A stretch of DNA of 64,000 nt from Thiosocius sp963808165 (GTDB lineage Bacteria > Pseudomonadota > Gammaproteobacteria > Chromatiales > Chromatiaceae), in the NCBI GenBank assembly GCA_963808165.1, contig CAWEET010000011.1, positions 1 through 64,000 on the forward strand, given 5' to 3'. The notes below the pieces were generated by a model that had not been told where the DNA came from, searched no databases, and saw only the letters and a list, made by a program, of their open reading frames with translations. The translations under genes and the position numbers were made by a program. Shown in pieces: positions 7,942 to 15,123 of the stretch. How positions within the stretch are numbered: the first letter of the stretch is position 1; each line of letters opens with the position of its first letter.

Positions 7942-8858
7942 CAGACGGCTCCTGTAACAAGTGAACGCACCGCAAACGCGCTGGCCAGCATTCCAAGCAC
8001 ATACAGGGTGACACCGGTGGCGTTGTACCAGGGGGCGAAGCGGCGCGGATCAGTCAACAGTCGGCGCATCGCGGCCAGCTGTGCCAGCAGTACGGCAACG
8101 ACCAGCAACGCAAACGGCCACCGATCCCAGGCGATCAACAGGGCTATGACAATGACCTGCGGCAGCGCCATGGTCCAACAGGCCAGGCGTGCAGCACGCC
8201 CCGGGCCCAGTTGCGCCGGGATCGAGCGCACGCCCATCTGCCGATCACCATCGATCGCCTTGAAATCGTTGAGCGTCATAATGCCGTGGGCGCCGATGCT
8301 GTAGAGCAGCGCCAGCATCAGGATGCGCGCATCGGGCATCGCGCCACCGATCATCACCGCCGCGCCGGTTACCCAGGCAAGCCCTTCATAGGACAGGCCG
8401 ACCGCGGCATTGCCCCACCAGCCGTTCAGTTTGAGGCGCAATGGTGGCGCGCTATAGGCCCAGGCCAGCAACATGCCGACGACGGTCGCGCCAAACACCC
8501 AAGGCCCCAGGAGAAATCCGACCAGCAACGCCAGCAGCGACCAGGCGACCGCAAAATAAAGGCCCCAGCGTCCGGGCACGCGTCCCGAGGGAATCGGCCG
8601 GCCCGGCTCGTTGATCGCGTCGACCTCGCGATCGCACCAATCATTGATGACCTGGCTCGCGCCGCACACCAAGGGTCCGGCCAGCAGCACGCCGAGCACG
8701 ACCACGCCGATCTGTTCGAGTATCGGCATACCCGCGGACACCACACCGCACATGAAGGCCCACATCGGCGGAAACCAGGTCACCGGCTTGAGTAATTCGA
8801 TCAGCGCGGCGGGTGACGGGCGCTGGCGAGGTTCGCGGAGAGCGGCGGTCGTTTGCAT
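7941..8858 (-). CDS. bchG: BchG, bacteriochlorophyll a synthase
   Basis: This 305-aa UbiA-family prenyltransferase attaches geranylgeranyl or phytyl diphosphate to bacteriochlorophyllide a. Both aspartate motifs are visible: NDWCDREVDAINEP (residues 72-85) and NDFKAIDGDRQMG in the second half, with about eight to nine membrane segments. I favour ATG 8858, giving MQTTAALREP before the conserved LLKPVTWFPPMWAF; an ATG at 8894 would place the operator repeats inside the coding region. No good Shine-Dalgarno precedes either start. It heads the bchG-bch2-bchP-membrane protein-HTH operon. Confidence 0.92.
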   Translation of the reverse strand: MQTTAALREPRQRPSPAALIELLKPVTWFPPMWAFMCGVVSAGMPILEQIGVVVLGVLLAGPLVCGASQVINDWCDREVDAINEPGRPIPSGRVPGRWGLYFAVAWSLLALLVGFLLGPWVFGATVVGMLLAWAYSAPPLRLKLNGWWGNAAVGLSYEGLAWVTGAAVMIGGAMPDARILMLALLYSIGAHGIMTLNDFKAIDGDRQMGVRSIPAQLGPGRAARLACWTMALPQVIVIALLIAWDRWPFALLVVAVLLAQLAAMRRLLTDPRRFAPWYNATGVTLYVLGMLASAFAVRSLVTGAV

Positions 8859-8862
8859 AAAG

Positions 8863-8906
8863 TGTAATGTAGTTTTGTCAGTTGACATTGTCAATTTTTA
8901 TTGTCA
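8863..8906. promoter_or_regulatory. 13-bp-period TGTCA direct repeats upstream of bchG
   Basis: The trimer TGT begins at 8863, 8876, 8889 and 8902, exactly 13 bp apart; the last three continue as TGTCA. Read as PpsR-like boxes, 8863-8880 and 8889-8906 are TGT-N12-TCA with the 8-bp gap seen elsewhere in the window. A perfect inverted repeat TTGACA-T-TGTCAA sits at 8882-8894. This differs from the TGT-N12-ACA pairs of the other promoters and directly abuts the chosen bchG start. Confidence 0.65.
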
Positions 8907-9073
8907 CTCGAGCCGGTGACGCGGTGTCTCTGGCGGCCATGAACACCGGCGCCGCTGCTTTTGAGGCGACAAACTGCAGGCAGCCTGCAGCGTGTGATCG
9001 AGGAGGGTTTGGGGCGGGCAGCGCCTGCACGCAGCGAGCAGCGCGGCGGCGTATTCGATTCGCAAACCAGGGA

Positions 9074-9607
9074 TCAGGTACCAGGCAGTCGCTGCCGCTC
9101 GCGCGTCTGTTCGGTTCGCAGGCTCCTCGCCGTTGCCGCCTTGATGCGCCAACGCCGGAACCAGGACAAGCGATCGATAAAGAGTTTGCCGTCCAGATGA
9201 TCCATCTCGTGTTGCAGACACACTGCGTGCATCCCGCTCAGATCGCGCTCGAACAGCTGCCCGTCGCGATCCTGCGCCCGCACCCTCACCTGCGTCGGCC
9301 TGACGACATTGCCGATGATACCCGGCACCGAGAGGCAACCCTCCTCGACCAGACCGGGAGCAGCACGGGTCAGCAGTTCGGGATTCACATAGGCCTGGGG
9401 TCCATGCTCGTCATCCGGGACATGGATGACAACGACCCGCCTCGGCTGACCGGCCTGTGGCGCCGACAGCCCCAGACCGCCGGTAACCTTCAGCGTCTCG
9501 AACAGGTCGTCGATGAGTGTCATCAGATCGGGGTCGAAACGGGTGACGCGCGATGAAACCTGGCGCAACACCGGATCGGGATACTCGAGGATGTTCAATC
9601 GGGCCAT
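9074..9607 (-). CDS. def: Peptide deformylase in the puc operon
   Basis: This 177-aa protein has all three peptide deformylase motifs: GGLGLSAPQAGQ (motif 1, normally GxGLAAPQ), EGCLSVP (motif 2, metal-binding Cys) and QHEMDHLDG (motif 3, HExxH). The enzyme removes the formyl group from N-terminal Met of nascent proteins. ATG 9607 is 10 nt after the pucC stop, with only a weak AGG, so it is likely cotranscribed with pucBAC. It does not neighbour fmt, as housekeeping def genes usually do. A special role in processing light-harvesting polypeptides is inference. Confidence 0.9.
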   Translation of the reverse strand: MARLNILEYPDPVLRQVSSRVTRFDPDLMTLIDDLFETLKVTGGLGLSAPQAGQPRRVVVIHVPDDEHGPQAYVNPELLTRAAPGLVEEGCLSVPGIIGNVVRPTQVRVRAQDRDGQLFERDLSGMHAVCLQHEMDHLDGKLFIDRLSWFRRWRIKAATARSLRTEQTRERQRLPGT

Positions 9608-9617
9608 GATAAAAAAC

Positions 9618-11096
9618 CTAGGTGACTCGCCCGTCGCCACAATCCACAACGGTAACGCAAACCTTCCCGGCCGCCGCCGAACCGGCGGAGTTGATCGTTT
9701 TTGCGACAGCGCGACGGATCAATGGCAATGTGACCAGTACGGTGGCCATCAATAAGATAATCTCGATCGCATACACGGTCATGTAACCGTGGGCCCCATC
9801 GTTGACGGCGCCGCCAGGCGCAGCCGCGCCGCGCCAGGCATCGACCAGATCGCGGATCGCTCCGCTCATGGCCATACCGATACCTGCGGCCGTGGCCTGC
9901 ACCGCGCCCCAGGCCCCGAGTGCCAGGCCGGCCTGGGCCTTCGGCGCCCGGTTCATCGTCGCGGTCAGCGTGCCATGACCAAACAAGGCGCCGCCGAAGC
10001 CGATCAGAAAATTACCAACCAGGAACAGGAACGGGAACTGCAGCGGCGCCGCCAGCATGACCAACGCGAACGCCGGCAACCCGATCAGGGCGCCGTTTCG
10101 CGCGATCGCATAAGGATCAGCGCCACGACCGATCAGCTGTGCGGCCAGACCAAAGCCAAACAGACCGCCAAAGGCCAACAGCGCAGTGAGTTTCGTCGTC
10201 GCGCTGACGCTCAGGTGCAGGACATGACCGCCGAACGGCTCCAGCAGAATGTCTGCCATGCCGAAGGCCATGGTACCGAGGCCGACGATCACGAGACGAC
10301 GGATCGTATCCTCGCCCTCGCAGAACTTCAGCCATGACTCCCGAAACGTGGGATCTTGAACCGTCGGCTCGACACCGCGAGTGGACCGGCGGGTTTCCTG
10401 TTTCCACATCGCAACGCCGTTCAGCAGCATCGTGACCAGCGCGGCGCTTTGGATAACCTGAACCAGGCGACCGGGCGAGAATTCAACCAGCACTGCGCCG
10501 AATGCAAGCGCACTGACAATCATCCCGAGCAATAGCATCACGTACATCAGGCCGACGACCTTGGGATGAGATTCGGTCGGCGTCAGGTCGGTGGCGAGCG
10601 CCAGTCCGGCAGTCTGCACAGTATGCACACCGGCGCCGACGAGCAGAAACGCCAGGCCCGCGGACAGCTGTCCGACCCAGACCGGCAACATGCCGGACTC
10701 GCCCTTTCCGGCAAGCACCAGCAGTGCAAACGGCATAATCGCAAAACCGCCGAATTGCAGCAGCGTGCCGCGCCAGATGAAAGGCACGCGACGCCAACCG
10801 AGCGCGCAGCGATGCGTATCCGAGCGGTGTCCTATCAATGCGCGGAACGGTGCGAAAATCAGTGGCAGCGCGAGCATGATGCCGACCAGCGACGCCGGCA
10901 CGTCGAGTTCGACGATCATCACCCGGTTGAGCGTGCCGACGAGCAGCACCAGTGCCATGCCCACCGACACCTGGAACAGCGATAGGCGCAGCAATCGGCT
11001 GAGCGGCAGGTCGGGCGTCGCGACATCGGCAAACGGCAAATAGCGCGGGCCGAGCGTGGCCCAGGAATTCATCAGCTTGAAGCTTAGGCGATTCAT
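9618..11096 (-). CDS. pucC: PucC, LH2 assembly BCH2-family membrane protein
   Basis: This 492-aa polytopic protein belongs to the PucC/LhaA family. The N-terminus (LGPRYLPFADVATPDLP, LSRLLRLSLFQVSVGMALVL, GTLNRVMIVELDVPASLVG) closely parallels the LhaA at 23.3 kb. I call it PucC because it follows pucBA directly in the same direction, as in puc operons, where the product is needed for LH2 assembly or accumulation. A stem-loop separates it from pucA. Confidence 0.9.
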   Translation of the reverse strand: MNRLSFKLMNSWATLGPRYLPFADVATPDLPLSRLLRLSLFQVSVGMALVLLVGTLNRVMIVELDVPASLVGIMLALPLIFAPFRALIGHRSDTHRCALGWRRVPFIWRGTLLQFGGFAIMPFALLVLAGKGESGMLPVWVGQLSAGLAFLLVGAGVHTVQTAGLALATDLTPTESHPKVVGLMYVMLLLGMIVSALAFGAVLVEFSPGRLVQVIQSAALVTMLLNGVAMWKQETRRSTRGVEPTVQDPTFRESWLKFCEGEDTIRRLVIVGLGTMAFGMADILLEPFGGHVLHLSVSATTKLTALLAFGGLFGFGLAAQLIGRGADPYAIARNGALIGLPAFALVMLAAPLQFPFLFLVGNFLIGFGGALFGHGTLTATMNRAPKAQAGLALGAWGAVQATAAGIGMAMSGAIRDLVDAWRGAAAPGGAVNDGAHGYMTVYAIEIILLMATVLVTLPLIRRAVAKTINSAGSAAAGKVCVTVVDCGDGRVT

Positions 11097-11124
11097 CCGC
11101 TTCGATACCTAAAACAACGCTGAC

Positions 11125-11163
11125 GGGGGTCGGGACAGGCTATTGGAGCCCGCCCTGACCCCC
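11125..11163 (-). other. Intercistronic stem-loop between pucA and pucC
   Basis: A 17-bp stem (11125-11141 with 11147-11163) has a 5-nt loop; on the minus-strand RNA it has one mismatch and two G.U pairs. No U-tract follows, so it is more like the mRNA-stabilising or attenuating hairpins known after light-harvesting genes than a full terminator. It would help make pucBA mRNA more abundant than pucC mRNA. Confidence 0.65.
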
Positions 11164-11191
11164 TGGGTTGGAACATTCCGTAGCGTTGAAA

Positions 11192-11335
11192 TCAGCCGCC
11201 CCAATAAGCGGCAAACCACGGGGCATGCTCGAGCACTGCAAAATGCACAACAAACGAGATGAGGGCCACAGCACCGAGAAACAGTGGTAGACCGACTGTC
11301 GGGCTAACAACACACCAGATTCTGCCTTGATTCAT
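11192..11335 (-). CDS. pucA: PucA, LH2 antenna alpha polypeptide
   Basis: This 47-aa single-span antenna protein begins MNQGRIWCVVSPTVGLPLFL and carries the bacteriochlorophyll-ligating histidine in SFVVHFAVLEH, followed by the aromatic end WFAAYWGG. AAGGAG lies 7-12 nt before the ATG. It follows pucB by 10 nt and precedes a strong stem-loop. LH2 alpha-beta pairs form the peripheral antenna binding B800 and B850-type pigments; the exact absorption cannot be read from sequence. Confidence 0.93.
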   Translation of the reverse strand: MNQGRIWCVVSPTVGLPLFLGAVALISFVVHFAVLEHAPWFAAYWGG

Positions 11336-11345
11336 ATCGGTCTCC

Positions 11346-11510
11346 TTACCCGAGCCACGGGGTCAAAGCGTAAGCCAGAATATGCGCGATCAACGAGATC
11401 AGAAAAAACACCCGCGCACCGTCAATGACGTGCTTGTGCAGTTCCTCTGACTCCCTGATGGTCAGACCTGTCGGCCAGACGCGATCCGGATCGTCCAAAT
11501 CAGTTGCCAC
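11346..11510 (-). CDS. pucB: PucB, LH2 antenna beta polypeptide
   Basis: This 54-aa antenna protein has the beta signature: GLTIRESEELHKHVIDGARVF, the membrane span, and the pigment-binding histidine in IAHILAYALTPWLG. The start is GTG at 11510, behind GGAGGA; an in-frame ATG far upstream would add 39 unrelated residues. It is first in pucB-pucA-pucC-def and lies about 140 bp downstream of a PpsR operator pair. Confidence 0.93.
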   Translation of the reverse strand: MATDLDDPDRVWPTGLTIRESEELHKHVIDGARVFFLISLIAHILAYALTPWLG

Positions 11511-11649
11511 AATTGAGTCCTCCGAAAGTGATAAGTGTTCGAAAAGGAAAGCTGCCGGAAACTTCCGGCCCCGTGGAACGGCGACCGAAGGTTCCATGTT
11601 GGTTGCATTAAACCCTTTCAAATCCAAGAGTATGAAGGGACGTGGCGTA

Positions 11650-11693
11650 TGTCAAGTTTATTAGTCTATTTGATGTGTCTATTTTAATTGACA
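11650..11693. promoter_or_regulatory. Tandem PpsR-type operator upstream of pucB
   Basis: A perfect TGT-N12-ACA box is at 11676-11693 (TGTCTATTTTAATTGACA). A degenerate partner, TGT-N12-TCT, is at 11650-11667, with an 8-bp gap. The geometry matches the other operators in the window and puts the LH2 operon in the PpsR regulon. Confidence 0.75.
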
Positions 11694-11722
11694 CTAATCG
11701 ATCGGCGATGATTCCAGGCAAC

Positions 11723-11750
11723 AAAAAGCCCGTGCAAAGACTGCACGGGC
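11723..11750 (-). terminator. Rho-independent terminator of the repeat-protein gene
   Basis: On the minus strand the sequence reads GCCCGTGCA, a 5-nt loop, TGCACGGGC, then TTTTTG. The perfect 9-bp GC-rich stem with a T-run is a classic intrinsic terminator. It ends the gene at 11832-12566 before the pucB promoter. Confidence 0.88.
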
Positions 11751-11831
11751 CCTGCTACACGTCGAGTTGCCGGACTTGTGCGCGTCACCGCCGGGTGACG
11801 CGCTGCCAGGCGCATCGGCGCTGGCGCGGAA

Positions 11832-12566
11832 CTAGTAAAGCCAGCGCTTGCGAGACAGCAGCGGCATGCCAATCTTGCCCGACAAGGGCGCTGCGTTGCT
11901 CGACAGCAGCGGCAGACCGAACGACGTGGTCCAGCGGTCACCGGACTCGCCGCTCTTGGTCGGGAGGCCGAACAACGATGACAAGGGAGAGGGGTTGCGG
12001 CTCAGAAGCCCCGCACCACTCTTCGAGGCGAGGGAAAAAGGCGCGCCTGTCAGCGGTTTGAACCATCGAGACAGGAAGCTCAGCCCGTTCGACCCGGTGC
12101 CGAAGCCCCAGTATTCGGAGAACGGTGCGGGGTTGTCGCTGAGCACCCGCCAGCCCAGTGCCGACGACAACGGGGCTGCCTGCTCACTGAGAGGAACGAA
12201 CGGCTTTTCCACGTAAGGTGGTTCATGCGCGATATCCAGCGGTCCATGCCGCTCCAGTATTTGGGTTGCCAGTCGTGTGGCGCCAAACGGCGGCTCAACG
12301 ACGACCAGGGAATATCCCTGCTGCAGATTCTGCGCATAAAAGTCAGCGTACTGGCCCAGCAAACCTCCGGCCCGGATCGCATCCGACACCGACGTGTCGG
12401 GCCGGGTACCGGCCTGCAGCTCGGCATCGGCCTCCGGCTCGGCATCGGCGACAGCGGCAGGGGTAATCAAGGCAATCGACCGACTGCGGAATCCTTCCGC
12501 CTTCAAGTCATCCACTGCATCACGTGCCTGCTGCGCAGACTCATAGTAACGGGCGGTTACAAACAT
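11832..12566 (-). CDS. Stress-protein-like N-domain fused to a Leu-Ser-Pro repeat tail
   Basis: I do not recognise this 244-aa protein as a whole. Residues 1-115 (MFVTARYYESAQQARDAVDDL, later QGYSLVVVEPPFGATRLATQIL) resemble the YflT/DUF1269-type alpha-beta fold of general stress proteins. Residues 124-241 contain five to six imperfect repeats of about 17 aa with the pattern G-x-x-L-L-S-x-N-x-x-P-L-S-x-x-x-G; the clearest are at 139-154, 184-200 and 217-233. There is no signal peptide or membrane span. ATG 12566 follows GGAGAG. A strong terminator follows, so it is monocistronic, between ppsR and puc. Confidence 0.75.
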   Translation of the reverse strand: MFVTARYYESAQQARDAVDDLKAEGFRSRSIALITPAAVADAEPEADAELQAGTRPDTSVSDAIRAGGLLGQYADFYAQNLQQGYSLVVVEPPFGATRLATQILERHGPLDIAHEPPYVEKPFVPLSEQAAPLSSALGWRVLSDNPAPFSEYWGFGTGSNGLSFLSRWFKPLTGAPFSLASKSGAGLLSRNPSPLSSLFGLPTKSGESGDRWTTSFGLPLLSSNAAPLSGKIGMPLLSRKRWLY

Positions 12567-13004
12567 GGCGGCTCTCCAGTGATGGTTTTCGGGAAATATT
12601 CAGCAGGCCGGGTTCGGCACTTCTTGAACGCCGCCGCAATGATCACAAGCTTAGACTTCAGCGCAATGCCGGGAAAAAAAACAGAAGATTCGACCGCCCA
12701 AGACCGGCAGATGGGGAACGCAAAACCATTGGCCACAGCGGTCTTGCGCCAGCCGTCCGACACCCGAGGCCGGGTCGTCATCGCCCGCCTTGGCGGCATC
12801 GGGGCTGTGCGCAAGATTGCGCCTGTTTGATCGTCCAGCATCATCTGCAAGCCTGTCGGTGATCGCATGCCCGGCGGCGCAATCTCTGCCGCCTGCACGC
12901 TGGCCAATGTCTGACGGCGACGTCGCAACACGGCCGGCAATCGACTCACCGGGTCGCAGATGCGCTCAGAACTGCCGACGAACGGATTGGCCGGGATGTC
13001 GAGA
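12567..13004. other. 438-bp gap between ppsR and the repeat-protein gene
   Basis: A minus-strand frame that begins with GTG inside the ppsR end (13021) stays open through most of this gap, but its translation is rich in Arg/Pro and matches no family I recognise. I see no operator, RNA gene or convincing small gene. The promoter of the repeat-protein gene must lie here, but I cannot place it. Confidence 0.4.
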
Positions 13005-14402
13005 TCAGTCTTCCGCGCCACCGTCTGCCAGGTTGTAACGATTCAGCTTGACGTAGAGTCCCTGGCGACTCACGCCCAGCAATTCAGCAGCAGACGCCTT
13101 GTTATCGCCTGTCAGCTCGAGTGCCCTTTCGATACACAACTGTTCGACCAGATCGGTGGATTGCCGCACCAGATCCTTCAGTGGCACGCGACCCACCTGC
13201 TGCGTGATCTGCTCAACGGATTTCGGCAATCGCGTCGACATCGACGGCTCACTGGCGATACGCCGCCCGACATCACGTACGAAAAAGGCAAATCCTTCTT
13301 CGTCACCGTCGGAGTAAGTGCCGACCGATATCTCCACATCGGTCGGAGTGCCGTACTCGCTGCGCAACTTGGTCGCGAACAGCTTCACCGACTCATGCTG
13401 ACGCAGGTTGTTCAGCAGAACGCTCAGGTCGACACCGCTGCGGCCCAGCCAACGGTCGATCGAACGACCGACCGCCTGTTCCTCGGACGCCAGGTGTGCA
13501 ATCTGCAAGAACATCTGGTTGGCAGCGCGGATCCGCCCTTCGGTATCGGTTAAAACAACTGCGTCAGGCGCGTGCCGCATGACGCTGTCGATACAGGCAC
13601 CAGGACTGCCCGCACCGGGCTGCTGGGATCCCTGGCGTGGCGACAGCCGGATCAGGAAACGGGCCTCGTCGCCCTGTCGCAACAGGTGCACCCTGACCGC
13701 GCACTGCTCCGACCCTGAGGCCAGCTTGACGCCATCGGCGTTTGCGCGCCCAATCGCAGCGGCCTCGAGCAGCAGTTCCTGCAGGCGTTTGCTCTCCGAG
13801 GGGTCGAAGCCGATCGGAAACGGCTTGCCAACCACCGCCTTCTTTTTGTCGCCGAGCAGCTTTTCGGCCAAGGGGTTGGCTTCGATCACGCGCCTGCTAC
13901 CTTCGTCCACGACCAACAGGGGCTCACTCGCCGTCTGGAACAACAGGCGATAACGGGTCTCGACATGCCGCAACGCCCAATAGTCCTTTTCCAGCGCCAT
14001 CTGCGCATCGAGCACCTGCTGCTGCAGTGCGGCAATCGGACGCTGATCACGGCCCAAAGCGACGATTTGACTGTCCGGGAAAGGCGCCGCCGCGACGTAC
14101 CGAACCGGCAGTTCGTTGCCGTCATCGAGCCGATGCACCAGGTCGCGCACCACCGACCCACTGGCGGCTGTCACCTGCAACAGTTCATCGAGCTTGCCCC
14201 GACTGTCCGCGGTGACGGTATCGGCCCACAGCCTTCCCACCAACACACCTTCCAAGGCCTGCTGTAACTCTTCGTTGGCGAAGGCGACGTCAACAATGTT
14301 GCCATCGTCATCGACCGACAGCAGCACATCGGCCGCCGCTTGCATCAACGCCTTGATATCGGCCTGTTCGAGATCCCGTAAGACAGACTGTGTTCTGGAC
14401 AA
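13005..14402 (-). CDS. ppsR: PpsR/CrtJ, redox-responsive repressor of photosynthesis genes
   Basis: This protein of about 465 aa has the PpsR architecture: an N-terminal PAS-like region (ALMQAAADVLLSVDDDGNIVDVAF), a Gln-rich linker (IAALQQQVLDAQMALEKDYWALRHVE), two further PAS domains (RYRLLFQTASEPLLVVDE, and DSVMRHAPDAVVLTDTEGRI), and a C-terminal Fis-type HTH (KASAAELLGVSRQGLYVKL). A cysteine (VEQLCIERAL) just before the HTH corresponds to the redox-active one of Rhodobacter proteins. I prefer TTG 14402 behind GGTGGTGA; another TTG is at 14444. The divergent control region holds its own operator pair, so autoregulation is likely. Confidence 0.93.
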   Translation of the reverse strand: MSRTQSVLRDLEQADIKALMQAAADVLLSVDDDGNIVDVAFANEELQQALEGVLVGRLWADTVTADSRGKLDELLQVTAASGSVVRDLVHRLDDGNELPVRYVAAAPFPDSQIVALGRDQRPIAALQQQVLDAQMALEKDYWALRHVETRYRLLFQTASEPLLVVDEGSRRVIEANPLAEKLLGDKKKAVVGKPFPIGFDPSESKRLQELLLEAAAIGRANADGVKLASGSEQCAVRVHLLRQGDEARFLIRLSPRQGSQQPGAGSPGACIDSVMRHAPDAVVLTDTEGRIRAANQMFLQIAHLASEEQAVGRSIDRWLGRSGVDLSVLLNNLRQHESVKLFATKLRSEYGTPTDVEISVGTYSDGDEEGFAFFVRDVGRRIASEPSMSTRLPKSVEQITQQVGRVPLKDLVRQSTDLVEQLCIERALELTGDNKASAAELLGVSRQGLYVKLNRYNLADGGAED

Positions 14403-14517
14403 AGGGTCACCACCAACGAACTCGCAGATTAAAAAACCAGACAAAGCTTGTCAGTTTAATACAGTTGATCGTCAAAAAGACAACTGGCAGAGGGAGTTAA
14501 CACCGAAACGGAGCAAC

Positions 14518-14560
14518 TGTCAAACTTGATAGACTTTTTATCTGTCAGTGTTTCTTGACA
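14518..14560. promoter_or_regulatory. Tandem PpsR-type operator between ppsR and bchF
   Basis: A perfect TGT-N12-ACA box is at 14543-14560 (TGTCAGTGTTTCTTGACA). A partner with one mismatch, TGT-N12-ACT, is at 14518-14535, with a 7-bp gap. It lies 54 bp before bchF and about 115 bp before the ppsR start, so it can control both the bchF-puh operon and ppsR itself. Confidence 0.82.
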
Positions 14561-14613
14561 TGTCGTTTGGCCAAGTCTAAATTCAAAACCACTGCCCAGG
14601 CCGAGAATTTCGT

Positions 14614-15123
14614 ATGTTTCCCCAAGGGACCAATACCCAACCGCTGTACACGCCCGAGCAACGCCGGCGCCGGAATGCGTCACCGTGGACCCTGGTTCAG
14701 GGCGTGCTCGCACCGCTGCAGTTCCTGGTATTTCTGGCCAGCCTCACCCTGGTGCTGCGTTTTCTCACGACCGGAGATGGCCTGATGCTGACCACAGCAT
14801 CGATTGTGCTGAAGACCCTGCTGCTCTACGCAATCATGGTCACCGGCTCCATCTGGGAGAAGGATGTATTCGGTAAATATCTGTTTGCAAAACCTTTCTT
14901 CTGGGAAGACGTATTCAGCATGCTGGTGCTGGCGCTGCATACCGCCTATCTCGCCGCACTCTTCACGGGTCTGCTGGAACCGCGCGCACAGATGTGGCTG
15001 GCACTAACGGCCTATGCCAGCTATGTCATCAATGCCGGGCAGTTCCTGTTCAAACTGCGTGCGGCGCGACTTGAGGTCGCCGGCCCGCCAGCGGCTACCG
15101 GCTATCTGGAGGCCGCCAAATGA
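14614..15123 (+). CDS. bchF: BchF, 3-vinyl bacteriochlorophyllide hydratase
   Basis: This 169-aa membrane protein hydrates the C3 vinyl group to 3-hydroxyethyl during bacteriochlorophyll a synthesis. Family hallmarks are LYTPEQRRRRNASPWTLVQ at the N-terminus and GSIWEKDVFGKYLFAKPFFWEDVFS in the centre, with about four hydrophobic segments. It starts the long operon bchFNBHLM-lhaA-puhABCE and its end overlaps the bchN start by 4 nt (ATGA). Confidence 0.94.
   Translation: MFPQGTNTQPLYTPEQRRRRNASPWTLVQGVLAPLQFLVFLASLTLVLRFLTTGDGLMLTTASIVLKTLLLYAIMVTGSIWEKDVFGKYLFAKPFFWEDVFSMLVLALHTAYLAALFTGLLEPRAQMWLALTAYASYVINAGQFLFKLRAARLEVAGPPAATGYLEAAK

Noticed and set aside
6301..8304. 667-codon plus-strand frame antisense to bchP, bch2 and bchG
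   Set aside because: It lies opposite three clear genes, is His/Arg/Gln-rich and has no motifs; it is a GC-rich shadow frame.
12557..13021. 154-codon minus-strand frame after ppsR
   Set aside because: It starts with GTG inside ppsR and overlaps the next gene start; the translation is Arg/Pro-rich without domain or ribosome binding site, so it is probably a chance open frame.
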